Shown here: piece after piece, positions 1 through 8,606 of the stretch
Layout: each line of letters opens with the position of its first letter
Position numbering within the stretch: position 1 is the first letter of the stretch
NCBI RefSeq assembly: GCF_002410825.1
Contig: NZ_DHOS01000002.1
Location: 124,001-188,000, forward strand
Source: Proteiniphilum sp. UBA5384
GTDB taxonomy: Bacteria; Bacteroidota; Bacteroidia; Bacteroidales; Dysgonomonadaceae
Length of the DNA: 64,000 bases
Direction: 5' to 3'
Notes under the pieces: model-generated
Databases searched by the model: none
The model's input: the letters and a program-made list of their open reading frames with translations, nothing else
Told to the model about the DNA's origin: nothing
Translations under genes and position numbers: made by a program

Positions 1-698
1 TGAGCCCTGTATTTTGCATAGGTCTGCCCTTTGGCGGTATATCCCAATATATAATCGATTGTCCCTGTTGGTTTTCCGGAAGGGAATGTGAACTGTTTCG
101 GGCTGGAAAGAATCTGCCATTGATCCTGGAGATATATAACCGGATCGGAATCGGGAGCAGCATTGAGGTCTCCCATGAGGAATACCGGTTTGTCCTGTTT
201 TTTTACGGCTTCGGTTATTATTTTTACCGATTCGAGGCGCTCTTCGTTGGTGAGCGAAAGGTGTGTATTGACCACCACATATTTCTCGAGTTCCACTATC
301 AGAGCCGTGCGTGCTTCTTTGGCACCCGGGAGGGATATCTTGCTTACCGCAATCGGCTTTTCGCGTGTGAGGACACCATTGCCATATTTTCCCCCATCGT
401 GCAGGATAGAATAACCAAAGGTAGCGTGCATGCCGGTCTGCTCCGCAAGCATCTGCATGATATCGATATTGCCGCTTCTTGCCACCACGCTGTCCACCTC
501 CTGTAATCCCACAACTTCGGGATTGGTGTCGAGGATTAGCCTGCCGATTCGATCAATATCCATTTTACCGTCCATCCCTTCGCCGTGATGGATATTATAA
601 CTCATCAGGCGGTGTGTATTTTCCCGTTGCGGAAATGTTTGTGCCTGGACGTGAAACAGTGCCAGGCAGAAAAATAATAAAAAGACCGTTTTTTTCAT
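1..698 (-). CDS. Secreted endonuclease/exonuclease/phosphatase (EEP) family hydrolase, 3' end cut by window edge
   Basis: Reading leftwards from an ATG at 698 there are 232 codons with no stop before the window edge, so the C-terminus is missing. Residues 1-20 form a signal peptide ending in VQAQ. The EEP fold signatures are visible in order: SYNIHHGEG (33-41, with Asn35), LQEVD (65-69, metal-binding Glu67), VNTHLS (143-148, His146), MGDLNA (175-180, Asp177 and Asn179) and TIDYI (213-217, Asp215). These are the metal and catalytic residues of Mg2+-dependent EEP phosphoesterases. Secreted Bacteroidetes members of this size are usually annotated as endonuclease/exonuclease/phosphatase family proteins; the natural substrate (nucleic acid, phospholipid or sugar phosphate) cannot be told from sequence. 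The upstream gap up to 991 is not shared with another minus-strand gene, so it appears to have its own promoter. Confidence 0.9.
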   Translation of the reverse strand, partial: MKKTVFLLFFCLALFHVQAQTFPQRENTHRLMSYNIHHGEGMDGKMDIDRIGRLILDTNPEVVGLQEVDSVVARSGNIDIMQMLAEQTGMHATFGYSILHDGGKYGNGVLTREKPIAVSKISLPGAKEARTALIVELEKYVVVNTHLSLTNEERLESVKIITEAVKKQDKPVFLMGDLNAAPDSDPVIYLQDQWQILSSPKQFTFPSGKPTGTIDYILGYTAKGQTYAKYRA

Positions 699-831
699 TT
701 TATCGTATGTTTTTGAGTTTCCTTTCCGCTTTATTATTTTTTAGCAAAGTAAGCAAAAAAAGTGATTTTTACGGTTATTTTGAAAGAAAAATTGAAGTTT
801 CGTATGTCCTGCGTCTACAGGTTGTTTTGAA

Positions 832-852
832 GGTATCGCATTTTGCAATACC
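832..852. repeat. Palindrome with GCATTTTGC core (copy 1)
   Basis: A 21-bp near-perfect inverted repeat: arms GGTAT (832-836) and ATACC (848-852) enclose the core GCATTTTGC (838-846). It is the first of five copies of this core within 1.8 kb around the AAA ATPase gene. The arms outside the core differ from those of the other copies. Confidence 0.6.
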
Positions 853-913
853 AAAAAGTCAATTTCAGTTTCGGATAGTTGGAATACACTTCCTCCCCTT
901 ACTCTTGTGAATT

Positions 914-941
914 ACGCATTTTGCGTTACGCATTTTGCGTA
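914..941. repeat. Tandem 14-bp repeat of the palindrome ACGCATTTTGCGT
   Basis: Two adjacent 14-bp units, 914-927 and 928-941, each a perfect 5-bp inverted repeat (ACGCA/TGCGT) around TTT. The second unit contains the TTTG that fits as the -33 box of the ATPase promoter. It could therefore be an operator, a border of a small mobile unit, or one of the short intergenic repeats common in this phylum. Confidence 0.75.
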
Positions 942-965
942 ATAATAAAAAGTTGTATATATTTG
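934..965 (+). promoter_or_regulatory. Bacteroidetes-type promoter of the AAA ATPase gene
   Basis: TTTG at 934-937 and TATATTTG at 958-965 are separated by 20 bp, matching the Bacteroidetes -33/-7 pattern (TTTG, 19-21 bp, TAnnTTTG). The predicted transcript start is near 972, giving a leader of about 20 nt before the ATG at 992. The -33 box lies inside the second palindromic repeat unit, so a protein bound there would block transcription. Confidence 0.65.
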
Positions 966-991
966 TACGAAATTAAAATCAATATAATAAT

Positions 992-2143
992 ATGAATCCG
1001 TTTTTACTATATAATTATCTAAGTCCTGATTATTTCTGTGATAGACATGTAGAAACAGAAATTTTATTGAAGAACATAAATAATAAGAGCAATATAGCAG
1101 TGTTCTCTCAACGCAGACTTGGAAAGACAGCACTTGTCAAACATGTCTTTTATCTTTTGAAAAAAAAACAAAGTACCATTTATTTGGATATTTTCCCTAC
1201 TTCATCATTAAAAGAGTTTACAGATTACTTAGCTACGGCAATTTACAAAGAATTCCCCATACATAAAAGTACAGGAAGAAAATTTTGGGAACATATCAAA
1301 TTATTGCGGCCTATACTTAAAATAAATGCATTGAGCGGTGAACCTGAATTAACGTTGGATATCTCTCATCCTGAGCAGATAGAAAAAAGCCTTCCTCAAC
1401 TTTTTTCTTTTCTAGACCAACAGGAAAAAAAGATAGTAATTGCTATTGATGAGTTTCAACAGATACTTTCATATCCTGAAAAAAATGTGGAAGCTTTATT
1501 GAGAACAATCATACAAAACCTACACAATATCTCCTTTATATTTTTAGGGAGTGATAGTCGGTTAATGATCGAAATTTTCAATAATACCAAAAGACCCTTT
1601 TACGGGAATACTAACTTTCTGACACTGAGGAAAATACCTAGGGCGGAATATACCTCTTTTATCAAGAATTTATTTCATACGGTAGGAGTGGAGACAGATG
1701 AAAAAGTTCTTGAAATGATATTAGATCTTACATGCGCTCATACATATTATACACAACGGCTATGCCATGAGGTTTATGCTGACCGAATGTCCTATGTAGA
1801 AGAAAAAGATATTGTGGATATTCTTTATAAATTAATTCAACAGAATGAGTCTGTTTATTTTCAATATAGAAATTTATTGACAAAATCTCAATGGAAAACT
1901 TTAAAAGCAGTTGCTGCAGAAGAAGTTGTTTATCAGCCTTATTCTCAAAAATTTACAAAGAAGTATGGTTTGGGTACTGTCTCAACATTACAGCGTAATT
2001 TGGAAGCACTTGTAGACAAGACAATCATCTATAATAATTTGTTCGTAGAGAACCCATATTATGAAGTTGAAGATAAATTCCTGATGCGTTGGTTACAGAA
2101 TCGCCAAAACGATACAATATCAACTGCTGACATTACCCTGTGA
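992..2143 (+). CDS. AAA+ ATP-binding protein (ATPase_2/archaeal-type AAA family)
   Basis: A 383-residue protein with a Walker A variant SQRRLGKTALV (39-49) and Walker B IVIAIDEFQQI (148-158). The layout is that of the widespread AAA ATPases that carry a C-terminal winged-helix-like region (here about residues 290-375) and occur in many copies in Bacteroidetes and archaea; their cellular job is poorly known. The gene is clearly more AT-rich than its neighbours and is bordered by GCATTTTGC palindromes at 832-852, 914-941 and 2608-2644, which suggests arrival by transfer. No transposase lies beside it. A good TTTG-N20-TATATTTG promoter directly precedes it, with one of the repeats covering the -33 box, so autoregulation is possible (inference). 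Confidence 0.85.
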   Translation: MNPFLLYNYLSPDYFCDRHVETEILLKNINNKSNIAVFSQRRLGKTALVKHVFYLLKKKQSTIYLDIFPTSSLKEFTDYLATAIYKEFPIHKSTGRKFWEHIKLLRPILKINALSGEPELTLDISHPEQIEKSLPQLFSFLDQQEKKIVIAIDEFQQILSYPEKNVEALLRTIIQNLHNISFIFLGSDSRLMIEIFNNTKRPFYGNTNFLTLRKIPRAEYTSFIKNLFHTVGVETDEKVLEMILDLTCAHTYYTQRLCHEVYADRMSYVEEKDIVDILYKLIQQNESVYFQYRNLLTKSQWKTLKAVAAEEVVYQPYSQKFTKKYGLGTVSTLQRNLEALVDKTIIYNNLFVENPYYEVEDKFLMRWLQNRQNDTISTADITL

Positions 2144-2160
2144 TTTTTAATATGTTTCTT

Positions 2161-2548
2161 TCATTCGAGTGCCTGATAGACCGTATTTAAGAATTTTTCC
2201 CATACGAGAGTATCCGGTATCCGGTTTGTATAGAGTAATATAATCATATCTTCCTGATAGTCGATAATGTAATCCGTATTGGCCATCCCTCCCCACGACA
2301 GAACTCCAGGCGAGACCATCGGAGAGGAGCCGTGACTGACATCCCAGTTCTCGTTCCCACCGGGGTAGATCTAGAAGCCCAGGCCGAAGCGGAAGTTCTT
2401 GTCACTCCCTTCATGGTACTGCAGTTGGTTTTTCGCCATGATCTCGATTGTGCGGCGTCCCAGAATGCGGTTGTTGTTGAATTTGCCGTAGTTCAGCATC
2501 ATCGAGCAATACCAGTTGATCAACGTGGTAATAAATTCTTTGTTGCAA
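2161..2548 (-). pseudogene. C-terminal remnant of a beta-lactamase-family serine hydrolase
   Basis: On the minus strand, codons reading from about 2548 down to a TGA at 2161-2163 give a recognisable C-terminus of the serine beta-lactamase/penicillin-binding-protein-like (PF00144) family. It has a segment like MMLNYGKFNNNRILGRRTIE, then FGLGF, then VLSWGGMANTDYIIDYQ and a final MIILLYTNRIPD stretch. An in-frame TAG interrupts it directly after FGLGF, and the N-terminal half with the SxxK motif is absent from the window. It is therefore a truncated and mutated relic, not a gene. The 5' break lies close to the palindrome at 2608-2644. Confidence 0.75.
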
Positions 2549-2607
2549 TCATCTCAATGATATTTTTTTCCATAAGATTTTCAAGATTTTATGAATGTAT
2601 TGACGAA

Positions 2608-2644
2608 GAATTGCGCAAAATGCATTACGCATTTTGCGCAATTC
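2608..2644. repeat. Perfect 16-bp inverted repeat with GCATTTTGC/GCAAAATGC cores
   Basis: The arm 2608-2623 is the exact reverse complement of 2629-2644, with the 5-nt loop ATTAC. Both arms end in the core GCATTTTGC (or its complement) found upstream of the AAA ATPase. It would form a very stable hairpin in RNA or a cruciform in DNA. It lies 465 bp beyond the ATPase stop codon, next to the broken beta-lactamase-family gene. Confidence 0.8.
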
Positions 2645-2739
2645 GCGGGAAGAGCAAATATTTGTTTAGAGAACCGTCTACGAATTTTATTCCTGAAAAA
2701 TGACCGAACAGCAAAGCATAGAAATAGAGTATGAAAAAT

Positions 2740-4020
2740 TTATTTCAACAGTTTGTCATATAGCCAGTTATTTTTCTGCTCCTGTTGTTCGGGAAACGTC
2801 CAGTGCTGGGTTTCCTGGAAAAGATGCAATTCCTTGGGTGCAGAAATCACATTGTAGGCGGCGTACATAGATGTGGGCGGACATACATTGTCATTATATC
2901 CCCAGCTATACCAACCTGAAATTTTAACGAAACGGGCGAAGTTTGCCACATCGTAATAGCTTGAAGTCTCTATTTTTTCAGGCTTATTGGTGAAATTGTT
3001 ACGAAACATATGCGGCCATCCTCCTGCGCGGCCATGTAAATAGCCCGTCAAATCGGAAAGAGCAGGATAAAAAGCTGCCAGGTAATCAATTCGGCTGTCA
3101 AGTGCCGCCGTGATAATGGAAAGGGCTCCACCCTGGCTCCCTCCTGTTACCGCTATGTCCCTGCCGTTGAAGCAGTCGAGTGACTCAATGAAATCGACAG
3201 CCCTTACGCAACCAAGATATACTCGTTTGTAATAGTAATTGTCCTTGTCGTCCAGGTTGGCGGTCTGGTAGCCGTCGAGAGGGCCGGTGCGCAAGTTATC
3301 ATAAACCCGTTGCTCCATATTTACCGGCACGCCGTGAATGCCGATCTGGAAAGTGACGATTCCTTTCTCCGCACTTGCCACATCGCCGTAATAAGGCCGC
3401 ACGCCTGCTCCGGGGACATGCAGGATAGCCGGATATTTACCTTCGGCTTTGGGTCTGCATAAGATCCCATAGATTTTTCCCTTGATATTGTCGATGCTTA
3501 CGTGGTACACATCCACTTTGTCTGTGCATCGTTCCGGCATCAGCGTCAATACCGGTTTTACCGGTACTTTGGCCAGTTCTGCTTTCGCGTTTTCCCAGAA
3601 TTGTTCAAAATCGGAGGGTAATGTGGTGGTTGGCTGGATCTGTTCGGGTGAAAACCCGGCAGTCGCGTAGGACGAATAATTTTTTCCGTCGACCTGCACC
3701 GAGGCGGTACAGCGCAGGAAGCCGGCATCATTAAACCTCTTGGCTTTTACCGTGGCGATACCCTTTTTAAGTGTGACGGTATTTGCTTCCGATGCCTCCA
3801 TCATTTCGGGACCGATACTGTATTTCACATCGATACCCTCTAACGGCACATTGTTTTTCAACACCATAATTTGGAATTCTGCCTGTTCGCCTTTTTTGTA
3901 AGTCCAATCAGCTTTGTCGGGTGTTACGATTACCTGCACTAACTGCCTGGCAGGTTGTGCGATACCCTGTAGGCATAGCGACACGATAAAGAATGAGAGT
4001 AGAAATAATCGATTTTTCAT
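2740..4020 (-). CDS. Secreted acetylxylan esterase-like alpha/beta hydrolase (AXE1/carbohydrate esterase 7-like)
   Basis: A 426-residue protein with a signal peptide (1-21, ending IAQ). Residues about 25-125 form an Ig-like N-terminal beta-sandwich; the rest is an alpha/beta hydrolase of the acetylxylan esterase/cephalosporin-C deacetylase type. The nucleophile motif GGSQGG (293-298, Ser295) is clear. An Asp in WGYNDNVCPP (Asp377) and a His in ETQHW (His406) complete a plausible triad. Members remove acetyl groups from xylan or other acetylated sugars; the exact substrate here is not readable. The start ATG at 4020 follows a short AT-rich leader. It stands alone: the neighbours are a pseudogene and a degenerate spacer. 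Confidence 0.85.
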   Translation of the reverse strand: MKNRLFLLSFFIVSLCLQGIAQPARQLVQVIVTPDKADWTYKKGEQAEFQIMVLKNNVPLEGIDVKYSIGPEMMEASEANTVTLKKGIATVKAKRFNDAGFLRCTASVQVDGKNYSSYATAGFSPEQIQPTTTLPSDFEQFWENAKAELAKVPVKPVLTLMPERCTDKVDVYHVSIDNIKGKIYGILCRPKAEGKYPAILHVPGAGVRPYYGDVASAEKGIVTFQIGIHGVPVNMEQRVYDNLRTGPLDGYQTANLDDKDNYYYKRVYLGCVRAVDFIESLDCFNGRDIAVTGGSQGGALSIITAALDSRIDYLAAFYPALSDLTGYLHGRAGGWPHMFRNNFTNKPEKIETSSYYDVANFARFVKISGWYSWGYNDNVCPPTSMYAAYNVISAPKELHLFQETQHWTFPEQQEQKNNWLYDKLLK

Positions 4021-4130
4021 TTGTATATATATTTTAATGATTGATATTTTTCTGGCAAGTTAGTCAAAAAAACTTATTAACTTCAAATTCTTTTCTAAGA
4101 AAGAGCTTTCATGAGTGATTGGAGTCATCT

Positions 4131-4286
4131 TTATCGTTCGTTTTCTTTAAAATATTTATACGTTCCGACTCTAAGGTTCATACAAGCCTGTTCGTCACAA
4201 ATGATATTGACATCAGAATGCATCTGTAATGTGCTGGCTGTCCAAACGCCTACTGAAGACGAATTTGATTCAATAATAACTCTCAT
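4131..4286 (-). pseudogene. Possible NagB-like (glucosamine-6-phosphate deaminase) N-terminal remnant
   Basis: A 51-codon reading frame begins MRVIIESN and continues VGVWTAS. This resembles the first residues of NagB-family glucosamine-6-phosphate deaminases (typically M-[KR]-[VL]-I-x-x-x-N-Y-D...W-A-A). The expected continuation (KP.LGLATG) is missing and the frame stops after KENER. The rest of the 4021-4359 spacer holds no other coding signal. I read it as a degraded fragment, but the similarity is short and could be coincidence. Confidence 0.3.
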
Positions 4287-4359
4287 AATATTATAGTTTA
4301 TAATTCATAATAAGGATATTTTCTGCCTTTTAGTGGGAACGGTTACTTCATTTCATTGC

Positions 4360-7206
4360 CTACGCCAAAAAGCTTACCGGCCCGGTGATACCACAGGAAT
4401 ACACCGGTTGTTTTCTATCCACCACCCATTTCTTTGCATCCTTGATCTCGGGATGGGCATTCATAAAATTGGCCAATGTGGTAGTGAGCTTAATGCGTAT
4501 GCTGTTATCCCCTTTCTTCAGAACGTTTTTCACATTGTATATATGATCACCGTACCAACATACGCCTATATTTTTTCCATTGACCATCACTTCACTGATG
4601 CCAAAAACCTTACCCAAGTCGAGGTAGTTATAGTTTGCCACATCATCGATCCTGACCGATAGTTCATAGACTGCATTACCGGAAAATTTCTTGAGGTTTT
4701 CGTCTTCTTTGAAATCGGTCAATTTGAAGTTCTGTATGACTTCTTTTTTCCCGTCAACATAATTCAATGTCAGATTCCAAAAACCATCCAGCGCTTGTAG
4801 CTGTCTTCGATGTGGATAATTGTACACTTCAGCTTTTCTGCCGGGTGTATTTTTGTCAAAAACAATCAGTAGAGACTGCGCGGGGCTCAATCTTAATTTC
4901 AATCTGTTAGGTACTCCTTCCGATTTGTAGACCGAGCGATTGCCCGTTTCAGTATCCCAAAGCCATGCAGTTTTATCTTTCGCCACATGAAACTCAGCCA
5001 TCAGAGTCTCCGTCTTGCTGATGTGGCTGTTGCAAATAAAGAAGATATCCAGGTCTCCATATTTGTAATACACTTGACTGAGTGTATTTACTGATTTTTC
5101 AAAGCTGACATACCGTGGTAAATTGTACATTTCCTGTATGCCTTGAAACCATGAGATTAATCCGGTTTCTTTCTGAGGGACCGGATAGTGTTTCACACGC
5201 TCTCCTTTCTCAACCTTAGCAATAATTTGCTTTACTTCCTTGTCTCTTTGCTCATGCTGACTGAATCCAGGGGATTTGTGCGGTGTCTTACCAATAAAAA
5301 CCAAACGACCTCCGGCATCAGCATATTCCTTCAATGCTCTGGCGGTATCCTCGTGCATCGTTTCGGCTTCCACTACCAGCAACAATGAATAGCTTCTATC
5401 ATTGAAGTTAATCTTACCGTCCGAGAAATCCGACTTCTGAAGAATCTGGTCACTGATATAGTCACATCCGTTGCCACATTGATGAACGGCCTGCCAGATA
5501 TTATGTATATAATCAGGATATCTACGATCCGGCCATGGATCTCTTTGTATGCCATACTTGCTCCATAGGTCTGCAAGAGGGTGGAACAAGACAACATCCG
5601 ACATTAAATTGGCTCTTTGAAAAACAGCAGAAAGCCTTGATTTATAGTTAATCCACCTGTTCAAATAAGGCCACCAGGGATTCTGCTCATTGAAATAGGT
5701 TCCATACCGTATCCATCCCGGGAACGGGACATCCGGCGGGCTATAATTGAACCCATGCAGTATGCTATGTGTCACCCCGGACAGATTACTCTGGTCTCCA
5801 CATACTTTGATATGTTCCAGTGAAGCGCCAAACACAAACTGTGTATTGGTTATTTCTTCACAGCTAATCAAATTTTTACCTGAAAACCTTGCCGCAGAAG
5901 AGACGAACCGGTTGACCATACAAGGTGGGGTCGCATACGTGAAATTAAATTCCTGAGGTTCCGAACCCGTCGCCCGGGTTATCCATGTCTCGCATTCCGG
6001 TATGTCGACATCCAAGCTTGCGTCCAGAGGATGCATTTCTTGACCATAAGGTTGTAACCTGGATTTGACATTGTTCTTTTTACACCATTCCAGAAATGTA
6101 TTGATAAACCGTTCGGTAAAAAGCTCCTGCTTCGTGACTTCAAAATCGTAACGAACCCTTTCGGTTTCTGCTCTAAAATCATTGGTGAAATCAGCGCCAT
6201 ACTCTTCCTCGAGTGCTTTCCCCATTTTCCCCGTTTTAAAAAGAATGAACGGGAGATAAGGAATGAGGGAGTATTTTCTTCTTTTCTCGAATTCCTCGTA
6301 AAAATCATCGACCCAGTTCGCTCCTTCCAATTCGATACTATCAATAAAAATGGAGCGAAAATTGTCGCCCAGGCTACCTATTTTAGCCGTAATCGTATCG
6401 GACATCCTGTGCAGATACCGCTCTACGGCGTCTTTTTTATAATGATTCAATACGGGGCCATCTGCTCCGGGAGCTCCATGAATGACAGCCATAAAACCGG
6501 TGATTTTCACCAAGGAATAAAGGACATGTGATCCCTCCGGAATATCAATCGTGATCTTTCCCGATACTATTTCCGTGTCCAGATCCTTTACCTGATGTAG
6601 ACCGGCAAGCTCTTTTGGAACCAGTCTCACCGCAGCCAATTCTTTGAGTGGATTTTTATACTTAAAGCCAATAGGAGGATTGACATTGTTTTCCAACTCT
6701 TCCTTGGTGAGGGTGATTGTCCGGGGACCAGTCAATTCCATGGTGCCTAATGCCATGAGCACCGTTTGGTCCTCCCTGGGGAGGAACTCTCCACCGAATG
6801 GGAATCCGGATCCGACCAGAATATCACAGACTATTCCTTTCTCGCGGGCTTCTTTCACCGTAAATTCCACCATTTCGAGCCATTCTTCACCGAGCCATTG
6901 GATAGGCGCGTGTGCCATAGGCTCGGCTGTCTCCGGGAATCGGATGGAGTTGATTTCAACTCCTCCAATGCCCATTTGTTGAAGCATATCAAGTTCTCTG
7001 ACTATTTCTTCTTTCGTTATTCTCAGACCATTCCACCACCAACGCACAAATGGTTTTGCCTGCCCGTCCGGATTTTGAAAAGCCTGAAACAGTTTATCAT
7101 TCCCATCGGTAAGACTCAAATCAATACCGTTCTTTGAGAATAAACTATAAAATGGAGCTCCAATAATTCCGGTACCGGCTATTTTGATAAATCTTCTTCT
7201 ATACAT
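4360..7206 (-). CDS. Glycoside hydrolase, GH106 (alpha-L-rhamnosidase)-like
   Basis: A 948-residue protein beginning MYRRRFIKIAGTG, a twin-arginine-like or ordinary export signal. From about residue 50 it has PFVRWWWNGLRITKEEI followed by LQQMGIGGVEIN. This WWxWNG...I.KE...L...GIGG pattern is typical of the GH106 and related rhamnosidase-type family. The central part is a TIM-barrel-like region with VCDILVGSGFPFGG. The last 130 residues form a galactose-binding-like beta-sandwich (LDLGKVFGISEVMVNG), as at the end of many GH2/GH106 enzymes. It ends the minus-strand run of mtlD-mtlA-ptsH-ptsI-gdpD-antiporter with a 29-bp gap after the antiporter gene. A rhamnosidase does not obviously fit a mannitol operon, so the true sugar may differ. 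Confidence 0.75.
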   Translation of the reverse strand: MYRRRFIKIAGTGIIGAPFYSLFSKNGIDLSLTDGNDKLFQAFQNPDGQAKPFVRWWWNGLRITKEEIVRELDMLQQMGIGGVEINSIRFPETAEPMAHAPIQWLGEEWLEMVEFTVKEAREKGIVCDILVGSGFPFGGEFLPREDQTVLMALGTMELTGPRTITLTKEELENNVNPPIGFKYKNPLKELAAVRLVPKELAGLHQVKDLDTEIVSGKITIDIPEGSHVLYSLVKITGFMAVIHGAPGADGPVLNHYKKDAVERYLHRMSDTITAKIGSLGDNFRSIFIDSIELEGANWVDDFYEEFEKRRKYSLIPYLPFILFKTGKMGKALEEEYGADFTNDFRAETERVRYDFEVTKQELFTERFINTFLEWCKKNNVKSRLQPYGQEMHPLDASLDVDIPECETWITRATGSEPQEFNFTYATPPCMVNRFVSSAARFSGKNLISCEEITNTQFVFGASLEHIKVCGDQSNLSGVTHSILHGFNYSPPDVPFPGWIRYGTYFNEQNPWWPYLNRWINYKSRLSAVFQRANLMSDVVLFHPLADLWSKYGIQRDPWPDRRYPDYIHNIWQAVHQCGNGCDYISDQILQKSDFSDGKINFNDRSYSLLLVVEAETMHEDTARALKEYADAGGRLVFIGKTPHKSPGFSQHEQRDKEVKQIIAKVEKGERVKHYPVPQKETGLISWFQGIQEMYNLPRYVSFEKSVNTLSQVYYKYGDLDIFFICNSHISKTETLMAEFHVAKDKTAWLWDTETGNRSVYKSEGVPNRLKLRLSPAQSLLIVFDKNTPGRKAEVYNYPHRRQLQALDGFWNLTLNYVDGKKEVIQNFKLTDFKEDENLKKFSGNAVYELSVRIDDVANYNYLDLGKVFGISEVMVNGKNIGVCWYGDHIYNVKNVLKKGDNSIRIKLTTTLANFMNAHPEIKDAKKWVVDRKQPVYSCGITGPVSFLA

Positions 7207-7235
7207 GGTTGTTGGTGTGTAATTGAATTCGTTTA

Positions 7236-8594
7236 TTATTGAGTGGCTACATTATCATATCCGTTCGGTTTGGCTTTCCATGCCAGGGCAAAAATCAATG
7301 CGGATATAATGGATACACCAATCAGGGCATAGATAGCGATTGACCATCCTGTTTTTTCTACCAGCAAGCCGATTCCCCAGCCGGAAACAATAGTGCTCGC
7401 ATAACCGAACAGGCCACAAAAACCTCCGGCAGTGGCGGCGGCACGTTTGGTGGCAATATTGGCTGCCGCAATGCCCACTAACGCTTGTGGCCCGTAGATA
7501 AAAAATCCCGCGGCCACGAGTATCAGGTTGGCGTAAATGAGTGGGCTGCCTTCGTTAAGCATGCTCAGGCAGACGAGGCATATAGTTGCCATCGACATGC
7601 ATATCACGCAGGTGCGCGGGGCCCTTCCCCCGAAAAATTTGTCGGTCGACCATCCTGCCGCCAGCATTCCGGCTATGCCCGCAATTTCAAATGCGGCCAC
7701 CGACCATCCGGCATGGCTTATATCCAGATGCAGGTGTTCCTTGAGCATGGTAGGTCCCCAATCCAGTATGGCGAAACGGGTTATATAGAGGAAGAAATTT
7801 CCTAAGGCGATAATCCATATCGTGGGATTCATGAATACGTTCTCTTTGACGAACGCCTTGAATTCGGCCGATTCCTCCTTCTTTGATTGCTTGCCGTCAG
7901 ATTTTCCACCTTTCAATTCAGGTAATCCCACCGAAGAAGGCGTATCCCTGACCAGCATGAAAACGAATATGGCCACAATCAGCACCACAATCGCCGGTAT
8001 GATGAAACACCAGCGCCAATGCTGTGAGAATATGGATTCAGGGGCAAAATAGTTTCCCCAGTTGATACTCACTACATATCCACAGAATATGATGGCCAGC
8101 CCTGCCCCAATGGAGTGAGAAGTATTCCACAGGGACATTTTCGTGGCCAGTTTCTCGGGTTGTATCCAATGCGTCATCAGGCGGGTGCAGGGGGGGACCC
8201 CCATTCCCTGGAACCAGCCGTTAATAACCCAGAATATACCCAATACCACTATTGAAGAAGAGAGCCCGAACAGTATGTTGGCAATGGCGCATAATATAAG
8301 TCCAGAGACCAAAAAGTAACGGGCATTGCTCCTGTCCCCCCAAATCCCGTTGATAAATTTGGAGAGGCCATATATCAATCCGTGCAGGGTAAGGAACAGC
8401 CCGAGGTCGGTCTTCGAAATACCCAGCTCCTGGTTCATGTAAGGCATGGCGATGCTGATGTTCTTCCTTACGAAATAGAACATGGCATATCCCACTATGC
8501 AAGCTATGATCGTGCGTGTTTCCCAATATTTGAACCTTTTCTGTTCTTGTCCTGTCATTTTCTGCGCAGCTGCTACCGAATAATTCTTTTCCAT
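7236..8594 (-). CDS. MFS transporter, organophosphate:phosphate antiporter family (GlpT/UhpT-like)
   Basis: A polytopic protein of about 450 residues with 12 hydrophobic segments. Characteristic stretches are YAMFYFVRKNISIAMP (TM1), GLSKFINGIWGDRSNAR (loop 2-3) and WFQGMGVPPCTRLMTHW, all typical of the OPA family that exchanges glycerol-3-phosphate or hexose phosphates for inorganic phosphate. The ATG at 8594 is taken as the start. A TTG at 8603, nine bases upstream and three bases after the preceding stop, is in frame and closer to an AAGGGG stretch, so it is an alternative. It lies directly behind a secreted glycerophosphodiesterase, so uptake of the released phosphate ester is the obvious role (inference). 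Confidence 0.88.
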   Translation of the reverse strand: MEKNYSVAAAQKMTGQEQKRFKYWETRTIIACIVGYAMFYFVRKNISIAMPYMNQELGISKTDLGLFLTLHGLIYGLSKFINGIWGDRSNARYFLVSGLILCAIANILFGLSSSIVVLGIFWVINGWFQGMGVPPCTRLMTHWIQPEKLATKMSLWNTSHSIGAGLAIIFCGYVVSINWGNYFAPESIFSQHWRWCFIIPAIVVLIVAIFVFMLVRDTPSSVGLPELKGGKSDGKQSKKEESAEFKAFVKENVFMNPTIWIIALGNFFLYITRFAILDWGPTMLKEHLHLDISHAGWSVAAFEIAGIAGMLAAGWSTDKFFGGRAPRTCVICMSMATICLVCLSMLNEGSPLIYANLILVAAGFFIYGPQALVGIAAANIATKRAAATAGGFCGLFGYASTIVSGWGIGLLVEKTGWSIAIYALIGVSIISALIFALAWKAKPNGYDNVATQ

Positions 8595-8606
8595 AAATTG
8601 CAACTG

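Noticed and set aside
120..910. Plus-strand frames over the first 900 bases
   Set aside because: The minus strand encodes a complete set of EEP catalytic motifs over 1-698, so the plus-strand frames are shadows.
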